Below, one piece after another: positions 6,991-14,892 of a stretch of 37,750 nt of DNA. The position numbers were made by a program, and so were the translations under genes. Position 1 is the first letter of the stretch. Each line of letters opens with the position of its first letter. A model generated the notes under the pieces. It saw nothing but the letters and a program-made list of their open reading frames with translations. It did not search any database and was not told where the DNA came from. The stretch is taken from NCBI GenBank assembly GCA_038064935.1, contig JBBTRZ010000010.1:1-37750 (forward strand). Direction: 5' to 3'. The stretch comes from JAGVGK01 sp038064935 (lineage in GTDB: Bacteria; Patescibacteriota; Minisyncoccia; Phycocordibacterales; JACOZG01).

Positions 6991-8886
6991 TTAGAGCAAA
7001 CTGTCCGGGTCGACATCAATGACGAAAGCTGGTGGCAGAGATTTCAATTGCTCGAGGAGAGCGGGTTCCGGCCAATCATTCGGCCGGCGTTTGATGAGGA
7101 GATGCAGGCGGTATTCGCCGGAGATGACCGGGATAAAAGCGGGGAAAACTTCCGGCTCGTAGCTTGCCAGTTGATCGGCCAAAGTTTTCATTGCGAGCCG
7201 CACTTGGGCTCGTTCACCGGAGAGAGCAACTTTGATAAAGGTTTGGAAGGGCGGATAGCCGTATTGTTTGCGTTCGGCAATTTCCGTTCGATAGAAATCG
7301 AGGAGATTTCCCTTGAGCGCCTGATCGAAGAGACGCACCCGGACATTCCTAGTTTGAATAATAAATTGTTTGGTCGTGAGCGCGCGGAGCCGGATTAGAA
7401 GCCCGAAGACTCGCTCATTGATACGATAGTCGGGAAGAGCGAAGAGCGAGTCCAGCGCGACGATGGCTACATTCTCAATCCGTTCCTTGAGATAATAGAG
7501 GGCGAGTTCGGTGCCGAGAAGGACACTACCGGGGGTCGAGAGGAAGCGTTTAATCGTGGCCCCCGGCACAGAGCCGCCGCGGACGCTGTCACTGTCGAGT
7601 TTGAAGAGGCGAAGTCGCGGAAAATGCTCTTCGAGTTCGCGGGCCACTCGATCAATGCCGATACCCAATTCCAAAAGCCGCCAGCCGCCGCAGTGGCGGC
7701 ACTTCTCGGCGGCACTCCGCCTCGCCCCACACCGATGACAGATAAAAATTGTTTCCGCGCCGTCTTCTTCCATCCCCGCAGGGTGAAGCACTGTCGGCGC
7801 TTCACAATTATCGCACTCGACGGTCGCGCCACAATCTTGACAGATGACGACTGGAGCCAAACCGCGACGGTGAGTGAAGAGAAAAATTTTCTCATTCCGT
7901 TTCTCCACTTCGGCAATAGTAATAAGGAGTTCATCGCTCAACACTCGGAACTCGGTCGTCGGCATCTTCTTGACGGCAATCAAGGTCTGGGTGGCATTGG
8001 AAGCGGCATGGTGCTTCAGGGTAGCGAGCGGCTCGATTTCACCTTGATCAGCCCGATAAGCCGTCTCGGTTCGAAGCACCGCATCACCTAAAACAAAAGT
8101 CGCTTCCGACGCTTCCGCCAGATACTCGGCGAACCGACGATGATCGAGGAAGGGGCGAGCTGAAGATTTATAAGTTTGAGTGTTTTCTCGATCAACGATA
8201 ATCGCCCGAATGTCGGTTCGCGGCAGGGATAAGAAGATCGGGGTGGCGATAATAAGGATCGGGTGAGTGAGATCGAGCGCGCGTTGCCAAGCGGTCGTGA
8301 GTTCACGGGTCGAGAGTTGGTGATGTAAAGCAATAGTGTATTCACTGATACCGCGCTCGAGTGACGCGACCGCACGCGTCACATCAATGACCGTTGGTAG
8401 ACACATGAAGACCGATCCGTGTTTGGCGAATTCGGCTCGGATCAAACTTTTATAATACGCTTGTCGTTCATCGTCGGGTTCTTGGAGGACAAATTTTTCG
8501 CCGGCCGCGCGCGGTTCGTCTTTGGATTCCTTGGCCACTCGGAGGGTGACTTTCGCCTCGAGAATTTTCGTCGGGACCAAACTCTTGAGTGTCAGACCAA
8601 GCGTTGCCGCGGCATAGTCGGCCGTCTGACGCGCGGCGACCATGAAAGAGGTAGTGAAGAATCGTTCGTGCTTGACGCGGATAATTTTCTTGAGTGGGTA
8701 ATCGGCCTTCTTGACTGCCAGCTTAAGTTCGTCCGCGGCTCGGACTTGGGTAACCAGAGCCGAAATCGTCCGACCCCGCAACGGGACCGAGACAATCGCT
8801 CCGGGTCCGACCGCCTCGCCGGTGAAATAAGTCAATTCTTCACGACTAATTCCCCTCGCGATGGGGATAACACTGACGATTTGCAT
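6991..8886 (-). CDS. priA: PriA-like primosomal protein lacking helicase motifs
   Basis: 631 residues with PriA organisation: N-terminal 3'-DNA-binding domain (VVSVPLRGRTISALVT region), a central helicase-derived part, the zinc module with all eight Cys as four CxxC pairs (about residues 342-397: CQDC, CDNC, CHRC, CRHC), and the C-terminal domain ending in a conserved YGYPPF region. The ATPase is eroded: where a Walker A (GxTGSGKT) is expected the sequence reads KHGSVFMCLPTVIDVT, the DExH position reads IIVDREN, and the GRAGR motif is replaced by LIRLRALTTKQ. It probably serves as a DNA-binding or replisome-loading scaffold, not an active helicase. First gene of the operon; shares a 64-bp divergent promoter region with the HTH gene. 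Confidence 0.85.
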   Translation of the reverse strand: MQIVSVIPIARGISREELTYFTGEAVGPGAIVSVPLRGRTISALVTQVRAADELKLAVKKADYPLKKIIRVKHERFFTTSFMVAARQTADYAAATLGLTLKSLVPTKILEAKVTLRVAKESKDEPRAAGEKFVLQEPDDERQAYYKSLIRAEFAKHGSVFMCLPTVIDVTRAVASLERGISEYTIALHHQLSTRELTTAWQRALDLTHPILIIATPIFLSLPRTDIRAIIVDRENTQTYKSSARPFLDHRRFAEYLAEASEATFVLGDAVLRTETAYRADQGEIEPLATLKHHAASNATQTLIAVKKMPTTEFRVLSDELLITIAEVEKRNEKIFLFTHRRGLAPVVICQDCGATVECDNCEAPTVLHPAGMEEDGAETIFICHRCGARRSAAEKCRHCGGWRLLELGIGIDRVARELEEHFPRLRLFKLDSDSVRGGSVPGATIKRFLSTPGSVLLGTELALYYLKERIENVAIVALDSLFALPDYRINERVFGLLIRLRALTTKQFIIQTRNVRVRLFDQALKGNLLDFYRTEIAERKQYGYPPFQTFIKVALSGERAQVRLAMKTLADQLASYEPEVFPAFIPVISGEYRLHLLIKRRPNDWPEPALLEQLKSLPPAFVIDVDPDSLL

Positions 8887-8914
8887 TATTTCACCATAAC
8901 ATATTTTCTGTTTT

Positions 8915-8944
8915 TTTCCACTAAATCTGTTTTTGTATTATAAT
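8915..8944 (+). promoter_or_regulatory. Promoter of the HTH-membrane protein gene
   Basis: TATAAT at 8939-8944 with a weak TTTCCA 18 bp upstream. The -10 ends 6 nt before the GTG at 8951, so the mRNA is probably leaderless. The upstream in-frame ATG at 8933 lies before the transcription start and is excluded by this. Confidence 0.6.
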
Positions 8945-8950
8945 TCCAGT

Positions 8951-9802
8951 GTGTCTGCTGATTATGCAAATTCTTTGGGGAAACATTTTTTAGCGGCCGA
9001 GACGCTCGCCCGACGGGAGTCGGTGCCTCTCACTAACTTGATTGCTTGGTGCGAAGACGAGGAGTTGAGGGCGCGGCGGATTAAAGGGCAGTGGTTCATT
9101 GATTTGGCTGACTGGGCGGCGAATAATTCTCGGTTGGTTAAGAAACTTGATTCTAATCCAATTAAAAATATTTACTCGCCCCTTCTTCTCGCTACCATTT
9201 CCGTTTTTTTTATCGCGGTGATGGTCTTTACGCCACTACAAACTCGGTTTCGGGCGGGGAGCGCTTTGCTCGGCGCGTCGCTTAATACTGTCACCCAGAC
9301 GATCGCTCAAGATTCGTCCCTCGCGTCTCTCGCCGCGGTTTATGACGGACTCTGGCTTGACCTCGATCAGTTGTGGTTCTCGGTGCGACGATTTACCCAA
9401 ACGGTGCGAGATAATCTAATTTATTTCTGGCAGGCGGCGAGAGGCGAGTGGCGTGGGTTTATGAGTCGAGAGCCCCCCGAAATTTCCGCCACCCCTTCGA
9501 TCATGGATCCGACAACTTTAGAAAATTTGAAAGCCGAGATCAAGGCCGAATTGTTTCGCGAGTTGGGGGGAAGCCAAAATGTTAATTTACCTCGATCCGT
9601 CGCCAACCCGCCGGGCCTCGTGGTTCTACCTTCAAGCGGTAGTCCCGTGAGTGACGAAGCACTGAAGCTTGAGTTGAAAAATTCCTTTTCTGATCAAGTC
9701 GAAGTGAAGTTTGATGCTAGCGGTCAAGCCGGAATTATCACTCCCATTAACAGCGGCGAAAATTATCTGTTTATTCTGACGCCGCTTAAACGCCGTCCAT
9801 GA
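8951..9802 (+). CDS. Membrane-tethered HTH protein of the surface locus
   Basis: About 283 residues from GTG 8951. Residues about 13-55 look like an excisionase/MerR-type HTH (ETLARRESVPLTNLIAWCED, then RRIKGQWFIDLADWA). A single membrane segment follows at about 75-93 (YSPLLLATISVFFIAVMVF), then a long C-terminal part that should be extracytoplasmic, without a domain I recognise. This layout resembles a transmembrane one-component regulator. It overlaps the next gene by 4 bp (ATGA), so it is co-translated with the fused surface protein and may control or assemble it. The function is inferred from layout only; an HTH-like fold with a structural role is also possible. Confidence 0.6.
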   Translation: MSADYANSLGKHFLAAETLARRESVPLTNLIAWCEDEELRARRIKGQWFIDLADWAANNSRLVKKLDSNPIKNIYSPLLLATISVFFIAVMVFTPLQTRFRAGSALLGASLNTVTQTIAQDSSLASLAAVYDGLWLDLDQLWFSVRRFTQTVRDNLIYFWQAARGEWRGFMSREPPEISATPSIMDPTTLENLKAEIKAELFRELGGSQNVNLPRSVANPPGLVVLPSSGSPVSDEALKLELKNSFSDQVEVKFDASGQAGIITPINSGENYLFILTPLKRRP

Positions 9803-11415
9803 TTCGTTATTTCTGTTACATCATTGCCGCGTTTATCATCTCGACCAATTTAGTTTGGGGGGCAGTGACGGGTTCGGTGATCGTCCGTCCCAGTAAACTT
9901 GAGATCACCGCCCGGCCGGGAGAAATTATCCAACGGGAATTTACGATCACCAATCAATCATCCGACAATCTCAACCTCACGCTTCGCTTTGAAAATTTAT
10001 CGGCGCCAACCGATCCGCTTGACGGCGCCATTCTCGCTGAAGACAGCGAGCCAATTTATCCATTGACACCTTATCTCGCGGCGCTGGAACGCGATTTTGT
10101 CCTACCAGCCAGTGGTCAAATAACAGTGCCAATTAGTCTTCAGTTACCGAAAAACATATCACCGGGTGGTTTCTACGGCGCGGCGGTCTTTTCGGTCACC
10201 ACCCCGCCTGCCCTCGAATCCAACACGCAATTGGTCACGCGCTTGGCACCGCTTATTTTTTTGCGAGTGTCTGGTGAAATGATCGAAGCGGGGAGTCTAT
10301 TAGATTTCGATCTCATTGGTCGGCATGTTCGATTTTCTAACACGATGCCAATTTTCTATTTAACTTACCAAAACACGGGCAACATATATGTTAATCCTCA
10401 TGGTTTGATTGAAGTCAAAAACCGATTGACCGGCCGACAAATTGATCTAGCCATTGATCCGTGGTTCGTCTTGCCCGGCACCACGCGAATTCGAGAGATT
10501 GGTGTGACCGATCCGCTAGCCGGCGGATTCCCAACCGGTTGGTATGAAGCGAATCTTGCTCTCAACCCCGGCTACGGTGACACCACTTCCGTTGGCCAAG
10601 CCAATTTTGTGATCGTCAGCCCAATAATTTTTGGATTAATTATAATACTACTATGCCTGATTTTAATTTTTGTGATTAAACGCTTTTGGAAAATAATTTT
10701 TATCCTGATTTTGTTTGCGACTGCCACTCACATCACTTGGGCGGAAGTGGCGAGCAGCACTAATTATCGTTTACAAAGCGACAGCTTAAATTTCGGCGGC
10801 AGACTCTCCACTTCCACTAATTACGGTTTGGAGTCAACCGCCGGCGAATTGGCAACCGGCACTAGCACCAGTTCGAATTATGGTTTGAATGCCGGCTATC
10901 AACAAATGGTTTCTTCATTCCTCTCGATCACCGCGCCAAGCGATGTAAGTTTAAGCGCCATTGCCGGTACTGGCGTGTCGAGCGGTTCCGTCGCCTGGAC
11001 GGTGACGACTGATAATTCCGCCGGCTACACTTTGGCAATCAAAGCGGGAAGTAGTCCGGCGCTCGTGTCAGGCGGCGATAGCTTCACCGATTACACGCCG
11101 AGCGGTGCCAATCCCGATTACAGTTGGTCGGTTGCCGCTTCTCTTTCCGCTTTTGGTTTCAGTCCCGAGGGTACTGATACGGCGAGTCGCTATCTCGACA
11201 ATGGTAGTAGTTGTGGCGTCAGCGCGAGTAATGCCGTCAATCAGTGCTGGGATGGTTTTAGCACCACCAATCGCACGATTGCCCAAAGTAGCGCCGCCAA
11301 CACGCCGAGCGGGGTCGCTACCACCGTCAAACTTCAAGCCGAGATCGGCGCGAGCAAAACCCAACCCGTCGGCAACTACACCTCGACCCTCACCGTCACC
11401 GCGACGCCGCGGTGA
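9799..11415 (+). CDS. Fused DUF916-like and WxL-like surface protein
   Basis: 538 residues that read like two secreted proteins joined. Part 1: signal peptide (1-21), then a DUF916-like region (VIVRPSKLEITARPGE, then LPKNISPGGFYGAAVFSV) and a C-terminal membrane anchor at about 275-295. Part 2 starts at about 292 with a second complete signal-peptide-like stretch (VIKRFWKIIFILILFATATH, then ITWA), followed by NYRLQS / NYGLES / NYGLNAGYQQM and a beta-rich domain ending YTSTLTVTATPR, typical of CPR WxL-like wall proteins. In Firmicutes, DUF916 and WxL proteins are separate partners. An in-frame GTG at 10672 could start part 2 separately. There are no stops between the parts. Confidence 0.65.
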   Translation: MIRYFCYIIAAFIISTNLVWGAVTGSVIVRPSKLEITARPGEIIQREFTITNQSSDNLNLTLRFENLSAPTDPLDGAILAEDSEPIYPLTPYLAALERDFVLPASGQITVPISLQLPKNISPGGFYGAAVFSVTTPPALESNTQLVTRLAPLIFLRVSGEMIEAGSLLDFDLIGRHVRFSNTMPIFYLTYQNTGNIYVNPHGLIEVKNRLTGRQIDLAIDPWFVLPGTTRIREIGVTDPLAGGFPTGWYEANLALNPGYGDTTSVGQANFVIVSPIIFGLIIILLCLILIFVIKRFWKIIFILILFATATHITWAEVASSTNYRLQSDSLNFGGRLSTSTNYGLESTAGELATGTSTSSNYGLNAGYQQMVSSFLSITAPSDVSLSAIAGTGVSSGSVAWTVTTDNSAGYTLAIKAGSSPALVSGGDSFTDYTPSGANPDYSWSVAASLSAFGFSPEGTDTASRYLDNGSSCGVSASNAVNQCWDGFSTTNRTIAQSSAANTPSGVATTVKLQAEIGASKTQPVGNYTSTLTVTATPR

Positions 11416-11426
11416 TTTATAAAATT

Positions 11427-11771
11427 TTAGTCGGTAATGCCGAAAACGATCTTTAAATTTTCGACGACTTCTTTTTGGATATTTGGTCCAACCCGCCCCA
11501 ATTTGCCGAGAATTATTTTCTTGTTTATGGCAGCCATTTTTCGCAATCTGATAACCGAGTCAATCTTCAAACCAGTTTTCTCAAATTCGGGGGACGATTT
11601 TTTGATCAAAATATCAACTTGATCTCGGTAAATTAATTGTGAAGAAATAAACGCCACAATCACATCATCATCTTTTAGCTCGGACGATAATATCACGGCT
11701 GGCCTCACCTTTTCCCCCGACAGATCGGTGAAGGGGAAGACGGTCAGAACGATTTCCCACTTTTTATACAT
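11427..11771 (-). CDS. MazF/PemK-like toxin of a phd-mazF-type pair
   Basis: 114 residues: KWEIVLTVFPFTDLSGEKVRPAVILSS is the standard N-terminus of PemK/MazF endoribonucleases, followed by VIVAFISSQL and the helix SVIRLRKMAAINKKII. Expected to cleave RNA when free of antitoxin. It starts 1 bp after the antitoxin stop (TAG-C-ATG), the usual antitoxin-first order. It lies antisense within the surface locus, convergent with the fused surface protein gene (11-bp gap). Confidence 0.85.
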   Translation of the reverse strand: MYKKWEIVLTVFPFTDLSGEKVRPAVILSSELKDDDVIVAFISSQLIYRDQVDILIKKSSPEFEKTGLKIDSVIRLRKMAAINKKIILGKLGRVGPNIQKEVVENLKIVFGITD

Positions 11772-11772
11772 G

Positions 11773-12015
11773 CTATTTCTTCAAATCGTCAACAGAATAC
11801 AATTCTGGCTCGTCTTTAAGGAAATCAAAGCCACCGGCATTGGCTACGAAGTTAGTCCATTCATCCAATTCCCGGTTTAAATAATCTGGGTATTTTATCA
11901 TCAGGACTTCTGGTCGATTATGCCGACCGATACCTAAGGTTAAATTGTTTTCCCTGACAGATGCGACAAACCGGCCCAATTGCTGTCGCGCGATAGTGGT
12001 GCTGACAATCTTCAT
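11773..12015 (-). CDS. Antitoxin of the phd-mazF-type pair
   Basis: 80 residues from ATG 12015 (MKIVSTTIARQQLGRFVASV), a Phd/YefM-like N-terminal DNA-binding pattern with an acidic C-terminus (FLKDEPELYSVDDLKK) suited to masking the toxin. I choose this start because the promoter -10 (12022-12027) ends 6 nt before it; the in-frame ATG at 12039 lies upstream of the transcription start. An inverted repeat between -35 and -10 is a likely autoregulatory operator. Confidence 0.8.
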   Translation of the reverse strand: MKIVSTTIARQQLGRFVASVRENNLTLGIGRHNRPEVLMIKYPDYLNRELDEWTNFVANAGGFDFLKDEPELYSVDDLKK

Positions 12016-12021
12016 GGGATG

Positions 12022-12049
12022 ATTGTACCTTTTGTACATTTATTGTCAA
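12022..12049 (-). promoter_or_regulatory. Promoter and operator of the antitoxin-toxin pair
   Basis: On the minus strand TTGACA (12049-12044) and TACAAT (12027-12022) are spaced by 16 bp. The inverted repeat TGTAC-N5-GTACA (12024-12038) overlaps the -10 and the spacer, well placed for repression by the antitoxin complex. The transcript should be leaderless. Confidence 0.75.
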
Positions 12050-12103
12050 TTAAAATATTTGAGTAGTTGGGGATAAACCAGATTGGCCGTTCTTGATCGG
12101 TGC

Positions 12104-12109
12104 TATAAT
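12104..12109 (+). promoter_or_regulatory. -10 element of the metalloprotease gene
   Basis: A consensus TATAAT ends 8 nt before the ATG at 12118, giving a leaderless mRNA. The nearest -35-like hexamer (TTGGCC, 12083-12088) has a short 15-bp spacer. Confidence 0.55.
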
Positions 12110-12117
12110 TCAAGCCA

Positions 12118-14859
12118 ATGCCCCCATCCAAAATTCGCTGGCTCGGAACCTTCCTCCTCGGCCTCCCGATTTTCCTCTACGCCGTCTTTGCCGGTTCGAC
12201 CCTCGAACACAACTTGAACCCCCTCGGCCGTCTGTTTGGCGATCAGCCGACCGATCAACTCGCCGCGACCGTGCAACCGTCATCGGTTAGTCAACCCATT
12301 GTCGAAGTGGAAACGGCCGCTTCAGCTAAGCTCGCCGCCGCCTCCCGCTCGCTGTCTCTCGTCGCGGCGATCAATAATCAAATCACGACCAAAATTAATC
12401 AGCTCGCTCCCACCGAATTGAAATCCCTTTTGGTTCAGAGAAAAGTTGAGATGCTTACTCTCGCCCAGAATAATCCACGACTCTTCCTAACCCAAAAATT
12501 ATCACCCTCGACCATCCAGAAAATTCTACCCAACCTTCGCCCCAACCTCGAGCAAGCCGCCACCCTCACCGGCCGCCTCGAAGTGATGCACATCGACGAT
12601 TTCAAGCAGCCCCAGAATTCCGAGTTCGTTTATTCTCTCGTCGTCGGCAACGAAAAGTACGCTCTCTATCCCACCGAGCCAATCTATTCCGCCTCCGGCG
12701 CGGTGATGAAAGTTGATGGTTTCCAACTGGCAGAAGTGATTGTGGCCGAAGCCGGCAAATTTCAAATTATCACCGCCGCGCCGAAGCCGGAGGCCGTAGG
12801 AGATCAGAAGACCCTAGTTCTTATGATTGATTTCTTAGACTCCGGCCCGCGGCCTTTCACTAATCAACAAGCCCAAGATTTAATTTTAAATCCCAACAGC
12901 CAATTCCAGAAGTTTTATAAAGAGAACTCCTACAACCGAGTCTCATTTAGTGGAGATGTGAAAGGGTGGTATAAGCTAAATAGGAATAGGGGGGATGGAA
13001 TTGGAGGAGAGGAGTGCGGCAATCGTGTTTTTATAGGCAATGGTGATCCAGAAACCCAAAATATTTTGCGGGGTATATCTAATCTGTCTAGTTACGATCG
13101 CCTGGTATTCTTGTTTGGCCGAGGCGGCTATTGTTCAGAAGTGGGTAAAATACTTTTTAATTTAGATGGAATTGAATATAAAATGTCGGTGGCTTGGGTT
13201 GAAATTTATGATATTACTGATTCAAAAAATAATTTGAATCACACATTGACTCATGAAATAGGGCACAGTCTAGGCGTTTTTCATGCCAATGGCTGGGATT
13301 GTGGAGAAAATGTTTTACGAGGCGATTGCCATCATGAAGAATATGGTAATTACTTTGACACTATGGGGGTGGGAGATCATGCTCTGCATTTTAATTCTTT
13401 CTACAAAGAGTTATTAGGTTGGATTCCGCCAAGTGAAACTGTCCAAATTAATAGTTCTGGACGATATACACTTAACCCCCTTGAACTAGCCAGTAGTGGT
13501 AAAAAATTAGCCAAAGTTCAGTCGCCACTCGCTACCTCCACCACTCTTTATTTGGAGTATCGTAGGGGAGTAGGGTTTGATAGGAAGTTAAATGATCCGG
13601 CCGTATCTTCCAATCAGCAGGGATTATTTGTTAATGAAATTATTGATTACTTCCCGCGATTATTGGATATGCAGCCAACAACACAAACTTGGTACAATGA
13701 TATTTCCTTAGCGACCTTAAATTCTGCAACTACTCGATTTACTGACCCCGGCACCGGCATAAATTTAGGACCAATTATTGCGGCCAATAATTCGTCCATC
13801 ACTTTTGATGTAGAGATGACGGAACCCCAATGTGTAAGAGCCACGACAACCATTCCTTTTTTCAGTATCCCTCAACTTTTTCCAACCCCCGCCACTCATG
13901 GATTTGTTCCTGGTGGAAATGGTCGGGCTGATATTTTTTATCATAATGGTGACTCAAGCACTTGCGGTGGCTCGAGCTTTAAGGTTGAAACCAGTTTGCC
14001 GTCAACTTGGCAGCCAACGATTTCACCAGAGGATAATATGTTTTTATTTCCAGATTCCACATCATCGTTAGTCAGTATTAATTTTATTGTACCCATCAAT
14101 ACACCACCGGGTTTGTCTCCTATAACTATTGATGTTATCAATCTAAAAACTAACAGTAGGTCATCTAAAATTTTCCAATTACAAATTGTTAATCCACCAA
14201 GTATATCTGGTGTTGCTCCTCAATCTGGGCCGGTCGGGACAGCTATTACTATTTTTGGTGCTAATTTTTCCTCTTCTCCTCGGGTATCTTTTACTGATCC
14301 AACAACAGGAAATTATTTTTCGAAGATAGCAACATCTAATTTGGGTGGTAATATCACAAATTTTATTGTTCCAGATTATCTTTATGATCCTCCTCAGTTC
14401 CAAGATTCACCGCCGACCACTCCTGGAAGATACGAAATCTCTGTGTATGCCAATGGTGCCCAAAGCGATTCAGTTAGTTTTGAAGTCACTTCTACTAGCA
14501 CGACACCTATTACCCCTGGCATCGTGACCCCACCGGAGACAATCCCGCCCACGCCCTTGCCAGTTACTGTCCTCGCCCCAAACGGCGGAGAGAATTGGAA
14601 GTTGGGAGCGAAACAGGCAATCAGTTGGTTGGGCAATGGGCCGGTTAATGTGTCGGTGATGAAAACGACGGTCACTTCAGCCTCAATGAGTTATTTAATT
14701 GGCAAGCAAATCACTGGTTCTAATTTCTCGTGGACCGTGGGTCAAGGGAGTGAAGCGGGGGTGTCTGTGCCAGTTGGTTCCTATCGGCTAAAAATTTGTT
14801 CTCAAAATCAAGCATTGGTTTGTGATGAGTCAGATGCGGCATTTATGATTATTAAATGA
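12118..14859 (+). CDS. Secreted M11-like zinc metalloprotease with IPT/TIG and C-terminal beta domains
   Basis: 913 residues. An N-terminal hydrophobic segment (WLGTFLLGLPIFLYAVFAG) serves as signal or anchor. A propeptide-like region extends to about 220. The catalytic domain has HEIGHSLGVFH (about 379-389, Glu 380 as catalytic base) and a Met-turn-like FDTMGVGDHALHFNSFYKE plus LLGW, as in gametolysin-type M11 peptidases. An IPT/TIG-type domain follows (ISGVAPQSGPVGTAITIFG) and a C-terminal beta module starts at ITVLAP/NGGENWKLGAK. By eye, about 12940-14510 is more AT-rich than the flanks, suggesting a mosaic origin for the protease and TIG part. Probably acts outside the cell on host or community proteins; the substrate is unknown. 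Confidence 0.8.
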   Translation: MPPSKIRWLGTFLLGLPIFLYAVFAGSTLEHNLNPLGRLFGDQPTDQLAATVQPSSVSQPIVEVETAASAKLAAASRSLSLVAAINNQITTKINQLAPTELKSLLVQRKVEMLTLAQNNPRLFLTQKLSPSTIQKILPNLRPNLEQAATLTGRLEVMHIDDFKQPQNSEFVYSLVVGNEKYALYPTEPIYSASGAVMKVDGFQLAEVIVAEAGKFQIITAAPKPEAVGDQKTLVLMIDFLDSGPRPFTNQQAQDLILNPNSQFQKFYKENSYNRVSFSGDVKGWYKLNRNRGDGIGGEECGNRVFIGNGDPETQNILRGISNLSSYDRLVFLFGRGGYCSEVGKILFNLDGIEYKMSVAWVEIYDITDSKNNLNHTLTHEIGHSLGVFHANGWDCGENVLRGDCHHEEYGNYFDTMGVGDHALHFNSFYKELLGWIPPSETVQINSSGRYTLNPLELASSGKKLAKVQSPLATSTTLYLEYRRGVGFDRKLNDPAVSSNQQGLFVNEIIDYFPRLLDMQPTTQTWYNDISLATLNSATTRFTDPGTGINLGPIIAANNSSITFDVEMTEPQCVRATTTIPFFSIPQLFPTPATHGFVPGGNGRADIFYHNGDSSTCGGSSFKVETSLPSTWQPTISPEDNMFLFPDSTSSLVSINFIVPINTPPGLSPITIDVINLKTNSRSSKIFQLQIVNPPSISGVAPQSGPVGTAITIFGANFSSSPRVSFTDPTTGNYFSKIATSNLGGNITNFIVPDYLYDPPQFQDSPPTTPGRYEISVYANGAQSDSVSFEVTSTSTTPITPGIVTPPETIPPTPLPVTVLAPNGGENWKLGAKQAISWLGNGPVNVSVMKTTVTSASMSYLIGKQITGSNFSWTVGQGSEAGVSVPVGSYRLKICSQNQALVCDESDAAFMIIK

Positions 14860-14892
14860 GTTCCGATAACCTTAGAATACCCTAGGCCTCAA

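Noticed and set aside
7467..7934. Reading frames opposite to or shifted within priA, pyrG and other large genes
   Set aside because: They show no family resemblance or start signals and lie wholly inside well-supported genes.
8933..8951. ATG 8933 as start of the HTH gene
   Set aside because: It lies upstream of the -10 element; GTG 8951 is at the leaderless position.
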